In this document: positions 5,677 to 12,270 of the stretch, one piece after another | Layout of the letters: each line of letters opens with the position of its first letter | Position numbering within the stretch: the first letter of the stretch is position 1 | Assembly: GCA_036491035.1 (NCBI GenBank) | Contig: DASXCU010000083.1 | Location: 1 to 13,479 of the forward strand | DNA: 13,479 nt | From: Galbitalea sp036491035 | GTDB taxonomy: Bacteria; Actinomycetota; Actinomycetes; Actinomycetales; Microbacteriaceae | Reading direction: 5' to 3' | Notes under the pieces: model-generated | Database searches by the model: none | Told to the model about the DNA's origin: nothing | Seen by the model: only the letters and a program-made list of their open reading frames with translations | Translations under genes and position numbers: made by a program

Positions 5677-6422
5677 GCGGTGCGCACCTGGGTGTCGGGG
5701 AGATCGCTCGGTCCGCCGAAGTGCTGGATCGGGATGGTGGTGGTCTGGTATCCGCCGCCGCGCTCGTCACGGACGATCTGGCCGCTGATCAGCTCGATCA
5801 CGCGACGCTTCATCTCGTTGACGATGCCGGCGTCGTGGGTCGCCATGAGCACGGTAGTACCGCCCATGTTGATCCGCTCGAGCAGGGTCATGATGCCCGC
5901 GGAGGTCGCCGGGTCGAGGTTTCCCGTCGGCTCGTCCGCGAGAAGGATCGCCGGCTTGTTCACGATCGCGCGGGCGATGGCAACACGCTGCTGCTCGCCG
6001 CCGGAGAGCTCGTGCGGGTAGCGCGCGGTTTTGCCACCGAGGCCGACCATCTTCAGCGTGTCGGGCACGGCCTCCTGGATGAAACCCTTGCTCTTGCCGA
6101 TCACCTGGAGGCTGAACGCGACGTTGTCGAACACCGTCTTCTGCGGCAGCAGGCGGAAATCCTGGAACACGACGCCGAGATTGCGGCGGAAGTACGGCAC
6201 CTTGCGCGACGGCATGGTGTTGACGTGCTGCCCCAGAACGTGGATGTTTCCCCTGGTCGGACGTTCCTCGTTGAGGATCAGCCGCAGGAAACTGGACTTG
6301 CCGGAGCCCGAGGCTCCGACCAGAAAGACGAACTCCCCCTTGAGAACTTCAAGCGTCACTGCGTTGAGTGCCGGCCTCGAAGTCCCTGGGTATGACTTTG
6401 ATACTGCATCGAACCGAATCAT
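5673..6422 (-). CDS. ftsE: Cell division ATP-binding protein FtsE
   Basis: This 249-residue ABC ATPase of the FtsEX complex carries all the nucleotide-binding motifs: Walker A GASGSGKS (36-43), Q-loop Gln87 in VFQDFRLLP, signature LSGGEQQR (139-146), Walker B ILLADEP (159-165) with the D-loop GNLD (167-170), and the H-loop ATHD with His196. The FtsE core normally ends near residue 220; here a Gly/Thr/Pro-rich tail of about 28 residues follows (RGGGYQTTTIPIQHFGG...). It couples ATP binding to FtsX to control septal wall hydrolysis. It starts at ATG 6422 with AGGGTG eight bases upstream. That site lies inside a dyad (6431-6447). It sits 71 bases after the VOC gene and downstream of prfB on the same strand. 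Confidence 0.97.
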   Translation of the reverse strand: MIRFDAVSKSYPGTSRPALNAVTLEVLKGEFVFLVGASGSGKSSFLRLILNEERPTRGNIHVLGQHVNTMPSRKVPYFRRNLGVVFQDFRLLPQKTVFDNVAFSLQVIGKSKGFIQEAVPDTLKMVGLGGKTARYPHELSGGEQQRVAIARAIVNKPAILLADEPTGNLDPATSAGIMTLLERINMGGTTVLMATHDAGIVNEMKRRVIELISGQIVRDERGGGYQTTTIPIQHFGGPSDLPDTQVRTA

Positions 6423-6430
6423 GACGTTTA

Positions 6431-6447
6431 CACCCTAGGTACGGGTG
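6431..6447 (-). promoter_or_regulatory. Dyad over the ribosome binding site of ftsE
   Basis: CACCC (6431-6435) and GGGTG (6443-6447) are separated by TAGGTAC. In the minus-strand transcript the second arm contains the likely Shine-Dalgarno AGGGTG, so a hairpin here could limit ftsE initiation. The arms are only 5 bp, so chance is possible. Confidence 0.3.
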
Positions 6448-6493
6448 CGGAATCGGCTAGGAGCGACCCACCTTTCGGCGCGCCTCTTATTGA

Positions 6494-6847
6494 TTACCCA
6501 GCATCGATCACGCAGAACCGATTGCCCTCGGTGTCCGCCAGGACGACAAAGTCGGCCGCATCGGGATAGAGATCCCAGTCGACATCGACGGCGCCCAGTG
6601 CTTTCAGCCGCTCAACCTCGGCCGCCTGGTCCTCCGCATACAGGTCCAGGTGGATGCGCGGATGCTCCTGCACAGGGGTCTCCGAAAGCCCGAGCGAAAT
6701 CCGCTTGCCCGAGCCGTCCTTCGCCTGCAGGATGATCCACGTCTCATCCCCGGGCGAGGTGGGCTCGAAGTCGAGCGCGGCGCTCCAGAACGCGGTCGCT
6801 CGCGCGACATCCTGAACACCGATCACAGTGCTTCCGAGTTTCAGCAT
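6494..6847 (-). CDS. Small VOC (glyoxalase/bleomycin resistance fold) protein
   Basis: This 117-residue protein has one VOC module made of two beta-alpha-beta-beta-beta halves. The first half begins LGSTVIGVQDVARATAFWSA (4-23), typical of the family with the F-W/Y after the first helix. The second half begins PRIHLDLYAEDQAAEVERL (63-81). The C-terminus has the usual DTEGNRFCVID (105-115). Candidate metal ligands are His66 and Glu107, but the site is not complete enough to assign an enzyme. Family members include glyoxalases, dioxygenases and antibiotic-binding proteins; the substrate here is unknown. It starts at ATG 6847, 33 bases after the prfB stop and on the same strand, so it may be co-transcribed between prfB and ftsE. 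The function bears no obvious relation to either neighbour. Confidence 0.85.
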   Translation of the reverse strand: MLKLGSTVIGVQDVARATAFWSAALDFEPTSPGDETWIILQAKDGSGKRISLGLSETPVQEHPRIHLDLYAEDQAAEVERLKALGAVDVDWDLYPDAADFVVLADTEGNRFCVIDAG

Positions 6848-6880
6848 GATTCCAGCCTGCTACTCGGCACTCCCGGGTTT

Positions 6881-7987
6881 CTAGTCCTTGGCGCTCTTAC
6901 GCCACTTGATGCCGGCGTTGATGAAGCCGTCGAGGTTGCCGTCGAAGACATCGGACGGGTTGTTGACCTCGTATTCGGTGCGTAGGTCTTTCACCATCTG
7001 GTACGGCGCGAGAACGTAGCTACGGATCTGGTCGCCCCAGCTGGCCGTGATGGTGCCGGCGAGTTCCTTCTTCTGTGCCGCCTCCTGCTCGCGCTGCAGG
7101 ATGAGAAGGCGTGACTGCAGGACCCGGAGCGCGGCCGCACGGTTCTGGATCTGGCTTTTCTCGTTCTGCATCGAGACCACGGTGCCGGTCGGGATGTGCG
7201 TGAGCCGCACCGCCGAGTCCGTGGTGTTGACGGACTGGCCGCCTGGGCCGCTCGAACGGAACACGTCGACTCGGATGTCGCCCTCGGGGATATCGATCTC
7301 CCCGGCGGCCTCGATGAGCGGGATGACCTCGACCGCCGCGAAACTGGTTTGGCGCTTGCCCGCCGAGTTGAACGGACTCATCCGCACGAGACGGTGGGTG
7401 CCGGCCTCGACGCTGAGGGTGCCGAAGGCGTACGGCGCATCGATCTCGAACGTCGCCGACTTGATGCCGGCCTCCTCCGCGTAGCTGGTGTCCATGATGG
7501 TGACCGAGAACTTGTGCTGCTCCGCCCAACGCACGTACATGCGAAACAGCATGTCGGCGAAGTCAGACGCATCCACTCCCCCGGCACCCGCCCGAATCGT
7601 GATGACGGCGGGATGATCGTCGAACTCGCCATTCAGCAGCGTCTGCACCTCGAGGTCGCCCAGCAGGCTTGTGATGCTCGCGAGCTCGGCGCGGGCCTCC
7701 GCCCCCGTGTCGGCGTCGTCCTCCGCGTTGGCCAGCTCAACCAGCACCTCGAGATCGTCCAGGCGCGCCTGGATGCTGTCGATGCGAGCCAGTTCGGACT
7801 GGCGGTGGCTGAGCGCGCTCGTGATCTTCTGCGCGTTGTCCGTGTCATCCCAGAGGTCCGGCGCGCCCGCCTGCTCGCTGAGGCTCGCGATATCCGCCTG
7901 CAGGCGCTCCACGCCGATGACGGAACGGATGTCTGCGAAGGTCGAGCGGAGCGCGGCGATATCCGCGGAGAAATCGAGCTCGTCCAT
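6881..7987 (-). CDS. prfB: Peptide chain release factor 2 (RF2)
   Basis: This 368-residue release factor recognises UGA and UAA stop codons and triggers peptide release. The helical N-terminal domain (1-110) contains PDLWDD (43-48), typical of RF2. The codon-recognition motif SPF is at 204-206 (RMSPFNSAGKRQTSF), which marks RF2 rather than RF1. The catalytic GGQ is at 249-251 in SSGPGGQSVNTTDSAVR. The C-terminus SYVLAPYQMVKDLRTE...NPSDVFDGNLD is conserved. The gene is one uninterrupted frame, so it lacks the autoregulatory UGA frameshift found in E. coli prfB; this is usual in actinobacteria. The ATG at 7987 has no clear ribosome binding site, and TAGGCT lies 10 bases upstream. It is divergent from the MFS gene and heads the run to ftsEX and smpB. 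Confidence 0.97.
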   Translation of the reverse strand: MDELDFSADIAALRSTFADIRSVIGVERLQADIASLSEQAGAPDLWDDTDNAQKITSALSHRQSELARIDSIQARLDDLEVLVELANAEDDADTGAEARAELASITSLLGDLEVQTLLNGEFDDHPAVITIRAGAGGVDASDFADMLFRMYVRWAEQHKFSVTIMDTSYAEEAGIKSATFEIDAPYAFGTLSVEAGTHRLVRMSPFNSAGKRQTSFAAVEVIPLIEAAGEIDIPEGDIRVDVFRSSGPGGQSVNTTDSAVRLTHIPTGTVVSMQNEKSQIQNRAAALRVLQSRLLILQREQEAAQKKELAGTITASWGDQIRSYVLAPYQMVKDLRTEYEVNNPSDVFDGNLDGFINAGIKWRKSAKD

Positions 7988-7997
7988 GTCGGCGTCT

Positions 7998-8003
7998 AGC
8001 CTA
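7998..8003 (-). promoter_or_regulatory. Candidate -10 of prfB
   Basis: TAGGCT on the minus strand fits TANNNT and ends 10 bases before the prfB ATG, which would give a very short or absent leader. No -35 match is visible. The inference rests on the position and on the lack of a Shine-Dalgarno sequence. Confidence 0.3.
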
Positions 8004-8034
8004 CCGGTGGTCAGAACTGACGCGATCGCGCGCG

Positions 8035-8051
8035 TATCGTTGACTAACGAT
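8035..8051 (+). promoter_or_regulatory. Candidate -10 and dyad at the MFS start codon
   Basis: TATCGT (8035-8040) fits TANNNT and ends 9 bases before the ATG at 8050. It is part of a perfect 6-bp dyad, ATCGTT-GACT-AACGAT (8036-8051), whose right arm includes the first two bases of the start codon. This could be an operator or an RNA hairpin over the start. There is no Shine-Dalgarno sequence. Confidence 0.4.
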
Positions 8052-9351
8052 GAGCACCGACGAACTCCCGTTCAGGTGGAGGTCGATCGCACTCCCCGCC
8101 TTCCTGCCGACTCTCCTGTTTTCGACGGGCGAAGGCGCCATCATCCCGATCATCCCGACGGTCGCGCACAGTCTCGGCGCGACCCTCGCCATCGCCGGAC
8201 TCATCGCCTCGATGATCATGGTGGGCGAGGTGTTCGGCGACATCCCGAGCGGCTGGCTGGTCGCGAAGATCGGCGAGCGTACGTCGATGATCGGCGGCGC
8301 ATTCGTTGCGGTGATCGGGCTCGCGATCGCCACGTTCGCACCGAATCCGCTCGTGCTCGGTATCGGCATCCTGCTGGTGGGGTTGGCGACCGCCGTGTTC
8401 GCGCTCGCACGCCACGCGTTCATGACCAGCTTCGTCCCACAGCGCGTTCGCGCCCGAGCGCTGTCGACCCTCGGCGGAACGTTCCGCGCCGGCTACTTCG
8501 TTGGGCCATTCATCGCCGCAGGAGTGATCGCCCTTACGGGCAACACGGCGGCCGTGTTCTGGGTGGACATCGTCGGGTGTCTCGCGGCAGCAATCGTGCT
8601 TCTCATCGTGGCCGATCCGTCGGCCGCGCTCGGTGCGGCGCGGGATGCTCACGCGTCGGCCGCGAAGCAGAAGTCGGCGAAGCAGGATTCGCCGACGCGG
8701 GATGAAGGTCGGCAGGAGGTCGCGAGCGAGTCGCACGGACTGTTCCGCACGATCCGGGCCAACCGTGGGGTGCTCGCCAAGCTCGGCACGGGCGCCGGTC
8801 TCATCGGGGCGCTCCGCGCCAGCCGCCAGGTGATTCTTCCGCTCTGGGCGGTCAGCATCGCCGTGAGCGACTCGAACACCGCCCTGATCATCGGCATCGC
8901 CGGCGGAATCGACTTCGCGCTGTTCTATACGAGCGGCTGGATCATGGATCGCTGGGGGCGGCTCGCCAGCGCGCTCCCCTCCATGATCGGTCTCGGTATC
9001 GCGCACCTGCTGCTGGCGATCAGCTTCGGGCTGCCGGACCGGCTCGTCTGGTTCATCACGATCGCGATGTTTATGTCCCTCGCGAACGGCATCGGAAGCG
9101 GCATCCTGATGACCCTCGGCGCCGACCTCGCGAACAAGAGCAATCCAGCGCCCTTCCTCGGCGCGTGGCGATTCACCGGCGATGTCGGCAGCGCGGCGGC
9201 ACCGCTCCTCGTCTCACTGATCACCGGCGTCGCGACGATCGCCCTCGCGAGCGGGGTGATGGGCGTGCTCGGCCTGGTCGGCGCGGGACTGCTGCTGCGC
9301 TACATCCCGAAGTACGTGCCGCGGCCGCCGCGAAAACCGAAGGCCGCCTAG
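8050..9351 (+). CDS. Major facilitator superfamily transporter, efflux type
   Basis: This 433-residue protein has about 12 hydrophobic helices in two halves joined by a hydrophilic loop (about 190-238, rich in Lys, Ser, Asp). MFS motif A occurs after helix 2 (GDIPSGWLVAKIGERTS, 63-79) and again, closer to consensus, in the second half (SGWIMDRWGRLAS, 295-307). The basic RHAFMTSFVPQRVRARALS (121-139) lies in the loop after helix 4, as in drug/H+ antiporters. The family members it most resembles export drugs or other small molecules, but substrates cannot be predicted from these motifs. It starts at ATG 8050 with no ribosome binding site, just after a TATCGT box. It is transcribed away from prfB across a 62-base gap, and alone on its strand. 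The C-terminus is a short basic tail (RPPRKPKAA). Confidence 0.9.
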   Translation: MSTDELPFRWRSIALPAFLPTLLFSTGEGAIIPIIPTVAHSLGATLAIAGLIASMIMVGEVFGDIPSGWLVAKIGERTSMIGGAFVAVIGLAIATFAPNPLVLGIGILLVGLATAVFALARHAFMTSFVPQRVRARALSTLGGTFRAGYFVGPFIAAGVIALTGNTAAVFWVDIVGCLAAAIVLLIVADPSAALGAARDAHASAAKQKSAKQDSPTRDEGRQEVASESHGLFRTIRANRGVLAKLGTGAGLIGALRASRQVILPLWAVSIAVSDSNTALIIGIAGGIDFALFYTSGWIMDRWGRLASALPSMIGLGIAHLLLAISFGLPDRLVWFITIAMFMSLANGIGSGILMTLGADLANKSNPAPFLGAWRFTGDVGSAAAPLLVSLITGVATIALASGVMGVLGLVGAGLLLRYIPKYVPRPPRKPKAA

Positions 9352-9369
9352 CCGCGGGAGATGTCTGCC

Positions 9370-9582
9370 CTAGCCGGCGTGGAATACCGGGATGATGAGG
9401 TAGATCCCGAAGAGCACCCCGAGCGCAGCCACGGCAAAGCAGGCGTACGCGCCCGAACGAATGATGGCGCGGCGGCCCTCCACGGCAAGCAGACGGAGCC
9501 CGGCCGCGAACAGGGCAACAATCGCGGCGGACGCCCCGATCGACACGACGGCGACGAGAATAAACGAAATCCAATCGATCAC
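9370..9582 (-). CDS. 70-residue two-helix membrane protein coupled to the phosphate transporter
   Basis: This small protein has two hydrophobic helices (about 5-29 and 46-66) joined by a short basic loop, LAVEGRRAIIRSG (32-44). By the positive-inside rule that loop should face the cytoplasm. I do not recognise a named family. It starts at GTG 9582, overlapping the phosphate transporter stop by 4 bases (GTGA), with a strong GGAGGAGG site upstream inside the transporter's last codons. Such tight coupling suggests a subunit or modulator of the transporter, but this is inference. The frame ends 18 bases from the convergent MFS gene's stop. Confidence 0.72.
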   Translation of the reverse strand: MIDWISFILVAVVSIGASAAIVALFAAGLRLLAVEGRRAIIRSGAYACFAVAALGVLFGIYLIIPVFHAG

Positions 9583-10829
9583 CGCGCCTCCTCCTGTTGT
9601 CCGTATCCGAACAGCGAGGACTCGTCCGACAGCTGCCGACGTGTCGCAAGAATCGCATCGCTCCGCTTCTTCGCGGCGGCGCGGCGCTCCTGGCGGGTCA
9701 TGACCGAGTTGAGTGCGACATCGACTTCGAGCGCGTTAGATTGCTCAGCGGGGCTGCGCCGCGACACGATGAAGATGGTCAGGATCACCGCCAGACCGAG
9801 CACGGCATCGATGATGAGGCCCACGTTGCCCAGGCGCGCGACGAGCTCACACAGCGCGCCGATCGCTGCGGCGGCCGGCAGCGTGATGAACCACGCGATC
9901 ACGATCTTCCCGGCGGTCCCCCACTGGATCGCTCCACCGCGTCGACCGAGCCCGGCACCGATGATGGATCCGGACGCGACCTGCGTGGTCGACAGTGCAA
10001 AACCGAGGTGGCTGGACGCCAGCACGGTCGCAGCAGTGGATGCCTCCGCAGCGAATCCCTGGGTCGCCTTGATGTCGGTGATCCCTCCACCCATCGTCTG
10101 GATGATCCGCCATCCGCCCGTGTACGTGCCCGCGGCGATCGCGCACGCACAGACGACGATGACCCAGACCGGAGGCTGTGATCCGGTCTGGAGAAACCCC
10201 CCGGCGATGAGGGCGAGCGTGATGACGCCCATGGTCTTCTGGGCGTCGTTTGTTCCGTGCGCGAGCGCGACCATCGAGGACGTGAAGATCTGGCCCACGC
10301 GGAAACCCGTTCGATGATTTTTCTCAACCGGGCGGCGGGTGATGCGGTAGGCGAGGCGGGTCGCAATGAACCCGGCAACGCCCGCGACGAGCGGCGCGAG
10401 GACGGCCGGGATGACGACCTTGGACAGCAGGACGCCGAAGTCCACCGAGTTGGTCCCTGCGCCGACGAGCGCGGCTCCGATGAGGCCACCGAACAGTGCG
10501 TGAGAGGACGACGACGGAAGTCCGCGAAGCCAGGTGATGAGATTCCAGATGACCGCACCGATCAGGCCCGCGAAGATCATCGCCGGCGTGATGTCGACGC
10601 CACCCGGTCCCTCGTGGATGATTCCGCCGGAAATGGTGGACGCTACCGTGGTCGACAGGAACGCGCCGACGAGGTTAAGGACCGCCGCGACCGTGACCGC
10701 TACTCGCGGGCGAAGCGCCCCGGTGGCAATCGGCGTGGCCATCGCATTTGCGGTGTCGTGGAACCCATTAGTGAAGTCGAAGAAGATCGCCAGAACAATC
10801 ACCAGGACAACGATGAACGTGAGATCCAC
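9579..10829 (-). CDS. pit: Inorganic phosphate transporter, PiT family
   Basis: This 416-residue membrane protein carries the duplicated PiT signatures: FDFTNGFHDTANAMAT (17-32) with GLPSSSSHALFGG (103-115) in the first half, and ALAHGTNDAQKTMGV (188-202) with STTQVASGSIIGAG (280-293) in the second. PiT proteins take up metal-phosphate with protons (low-affinity uptake), or sodium in other clades. About ten hydrophobic helices run to residue 356. A hydrophilic cytoplasmic tail of about 60 residues follows, with a basic helix RQERRAAAKKRSDAILATRRQ (379-399). It starts at GTG 10829, with AAAGAG seven bases upstream. No PhoU-like gene is next to it; instead it is coupled to a 70-residue membrane protein. 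A PHO-box-like site was not seen in the 41-base upstream gap. Confidence 0.95.
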   Translation of the reverse strand: MDLTFIVVLVIVLAIFFDFTNGFHDTANAMATPIATGALRPRVAVTVAAVLNLVGAFLSTTVASTISGGIIHEGPGGVDITPAMIFAGLIGAVIWNLITWLRGLPSSSSHALFGGLIGAALVGAGTNSVDFGVLLSKVVIPAVLAPLVAGVAGFIATRLAYRITRRPVEKNHRTGFRVGQIFTSSMVALAHGTNDAQKTMGVITLALIAGGFLQTGSQPPVWVIVVCACAIAAGTYTGGWRIIQTMGGGITDIKATQGFAAEASTAATVLASSHLGFALSTTQVASGSIIGAGLGRRGGAIQWGTAGKIVIAWFITLPAAAAIGALCELVARLGNVGLIIDAVLGLAVILTIFIVSRRSPAEQSNALEVDVALNSVMTRQERRAAAKKRSDAILATRRQLSDESSLFGYGQQEEAR

Positions 10830-10870
10830 CCGCTGACTCTTTCACCCGCGCCGACCCATTGCAAGCTGGT

Positions 10871-11179
10871 TCAGCTAGATGGGTGTTCCGATGCCGCGCG
10901 CAGGCGAACACGCGCCCGAAGCGTTCTGCCGCTGTCGGCGAAATAGTAAGACTCCGGCTCGACAACGAGTGCGTTTTTTGCGAGGCGAGCCTGAACGTCG
11001 AGCATGATCGCGCTGACGGACGGCCGCTGGTTGTGATACTCGACGACGCGCTTGCGAACCGTTTTCTTGTGGGAGTCGCGGACCTCGATCACGTGAACGC
11101 CGGAAAGGTCTGCACCGTCTCGGCCCTCGAGGTGCACCACGATGGTCCGCGCCTTCCGCGCCCACTTCTTCGCCTTCAC
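10871..11179 (-). CDS. Basic protein of unknown function, about 102 residues
   Basis: I do not recognise this protein. I chose the GTG at 11179, six bases after the upstream stop codon, because GAGG lies just before it. An earlier GTG at 11224 would overlap the upstream gene by 40 bases and has no ribosome binding site. The N-terminus is strongly basic (KAKKWARKAR). It is followed by a predicted strand (TIVVHLEGR), an acidic/Gly turn, strand VHVIEVRD (29-36), a basic strand KTVRKRVVEYH (39-49), a helix (54-70), VVEPESYYFADSG (72-84) and a final basic strand. The overall look is a small alpha/beta fold without signal peptide, membrane helix or obvious catalytic motif. It probably shares a transcript with the DinB-like gene in front. 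Confidence 0.62.
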   Translation of the reverse strand: MKAKKWARKARTIVVHLEGRDGADLSGVHVIEVRDSHKKTVRKRVVEYHNQRPSVSAIMLDVQARLAKNALVVEPESYYFADSGRTLRARVRLRAASEHPSS

Positions 11180-11184
11180 GGGCC

Positions 11185-11745
11185 TCAGCGCGGGTCGCGG
11201 CCGGTGATGGCGAGCAGGCGCCACTCGAGCGGCGCATCCGGGTCGATCGAGATCGGGTCTTCATAGAGTCCCGTTGCGGCAAGGGTCTCGCGCTGTGGTT
11301 CGAAAATCGTCCAGGTGGCTTCGACGAGCAGGTCGTCGAGGTGTTCGTCGCTGTGGGTGGCGCGCGCCATGTCCCAGGCGTGGATGGCGACATCCGCGGT
11401 CTGTTCTTTGAGGTAGTCGAGCATCTTCACGGTGTCGTAGGAGAGCTGAACGGTCTGGTCGAAGGATGCGGACTCCCACGCGACGGTCGCGACCTGCGAC
11501 CAGCGCTGCCACTCGCCGACGAGGTCCTCATCATCGATGGCGTCGATCTCGTCGCCGACCTCCTCGATGGACTTGCCGGCGAGCAGGAGCGGCACCCACT
11601 GCTGCTCGCGGATGACGTGGCGGGCGAGGTCACTGACGTCCCACTCGGTGTCGGGGGTTTCACCGTGCCAGTCGGTGACGGCGAGCAGGCGGCGGCCGAA
11701 TTCCTCGTGCGCGCGCACCTGCAGGTCGAGCCAGTCGTAACTCAT
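11185..11745 (-). CDS. TIGR03086-like metal-binding protein (DinB / mycothiol-dependent maleylpyruvate isomerase fold)
   Basis: This 186-residue protein looks like the actinobacterial DinB_2/MDMPI group, which form a four-helix bundle with a His-based metal site. Hallmarks are WDVSDLARHVIREQQWVP (35-52), where His43 is the usual first ligand, and TADVAIHAWDMARA (116-129), where His122 is the expected later ligand, followed by helices to residue 150. Family members include mycothiol S-transferases and maleylpyruvate isomerase; many have no known substrate. The presence of this family suits an organism that makes mycothiol. It starts at ATG 11745, where no Shine-Dalgarno is seen and TATCGT lies six bases upstream, suggesting a leaderless transcript. 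The downstream unknown gene starts six bases after its stop. Confidence 0.82.
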   Translation of the reverse strand: MSYDWLDLQVRAHEEFGRRLLAVTDWHGETPDTEWDVSDLARHVIREQQWVPLLLAGKSIEEVGDEIDAIDDEDLVGEWQRWSQVATVAWESASFDQTVQLSYDTVKMLDYLKEQTADVAIHAWDMARATHSDEHLDDLLVEATWTIFEPQRETLAATGLYEDPISIDPDAPLEWRLLAITGRDPR

Positions 11746-11751
11746 ACCCCA

Positions 11752-11757
11752 ACGATA
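11752..11757 (-). promoter_or_regulatory. Candidate -10 of the DinB-like gene (leaderless)
   Basis: TATCGT on the minus strand ends six bases before the ATG at 11745. That spacing is typical of leaderless actinobacterial transcripts. The -35 position would fall at 11775-11780, inside the left arm of the 11775-11824 inverted repeat. Confidence 0.35.
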
Positions 11758-11774
11758 GAGGTTCGCCCACCCGG

Positions 11775-11824
11775 GTGTTTGTTGGCGAAGTGGCGTTCAC
11801 CGAAGGCGCACTGATAACAAACAC
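11775..11824. repeat. Inverted repeat with 9-bp perfect arms in the tad / DinB-like gap
   Basis: GTGTTTGTT (11775-11783) and AACAAACAC (11816-11824) are exact complements, 32 bases apart. The arms are AT-rich for this genome. The repeat starts 8 bases after the TadG-like stop and lies upstream of the DinB-like gene, so it could be a terminator-like stem or an operator. There is no U-run. Confidence 0.6.
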
Positions 11825-11832
11825 TCGCACGG

Positions 11833-12270
11833 TCAGGAGAACACGGAGCGGGCAATCGAGGTGACCTCGATTCTGAGCCCCTTCGGGACGAAGAGCGTCA
11901 GCACCGGCGGCGCCCAGTAGCAGGAGAGCTCGACGGTCGCGCTGCGCCCATCCACGCTGACCGCCCGCTCGACCCTCAGGCTCGTGAACGAGTCGGCCGG
12001 GTTGTCGGCGAGGTAGTCGGATACCGCGGATGCCACCTCCGGCGAAGTGAGGATGGGACGGACGCCGTGTGCCGTTGGCGCGGTCGGGTCGGCGAGGGTG
12101 AATGATTCGGCGCCCAGCAGGGATGCACCATCCGCGAGCGTGAACAGCCGCTTGCGCTCGAGGTAGAGGGATGTCGCGGCCACCACGAGAAGGATGAGCG
12201 CCAGGCTGAGTGCCGCGTAGAAGATCGTGAGGAGGAGGGTCGATCCCTCCTCCTCCCGGAGGCGCGTCAT
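11833..12270 (-). CDS. TadG-like Flp pilus assembly protein (Rv3654c-like), short form
   Basis: This 145-residue protein starts at ATG 12270 inside an ATGA overlap with the preceding gene; GGGGAG lies four bases upstream. The frame is open beyond this but the extra sequence reads as noise. The N-terminus has a short charged segment (TRLREEEGS), then one hydrophobic helix (11-33), then LERKRLFTLADGASLLGAESF (37-57), which matches the TadE/TadG pattern in which the helix is followed by an Asp-Gly-Ala-Ser-Leu-x-Gly-Ala segment. The rest is a short extracellular strand-rich domain. It lacks the von Willebrand-type domain of long TadG proteins. It is probably a minor pilin or assembly factor of a tight-adherence pilus, and is the last gene of the visible operon. 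Confidence 0.8.
   Translation of the reverse strand: MTRLREEEGSTLLLTIFYAALSLALILLVVAATSLYLERKRLFTLADGASLLGAESFTLADPTAPTAHGVRPILTSPEVASAVSDYLADNPADSFTSLRVERAVSVDGRSATVELSCYWAPPVLTLFVPKGLRIEVTSIARSVFS

Noticed and set aside
4571..5770. 399-codon minus-strand frame overlapping ftsX
   Set aside because: Arg/His/Pro-rich out-of-frame shadow of ftsX, whose topology and motifs are clear.
6881..7987. Programmed frameshift in prfB
   Set aside because: The gene is one continuous frame from ATG 7987 to the stop, with no in-frame UGA near codon 25.
8044..9006. 320-codon minus-strand frame opposite the MFS gene
   Set aside because: Charged, low-complexity antisense shadow. The plus strand gives 12 hydrophobic helices and two motif A copies.
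10864..10876. AGCTG-GTT-CAGCT hairpin at the end of the basic unknown gene as a terminator
   Set aside because: The stem is 5 bp, overlaps the stop codon and has no U-run. Too weak to annotate.
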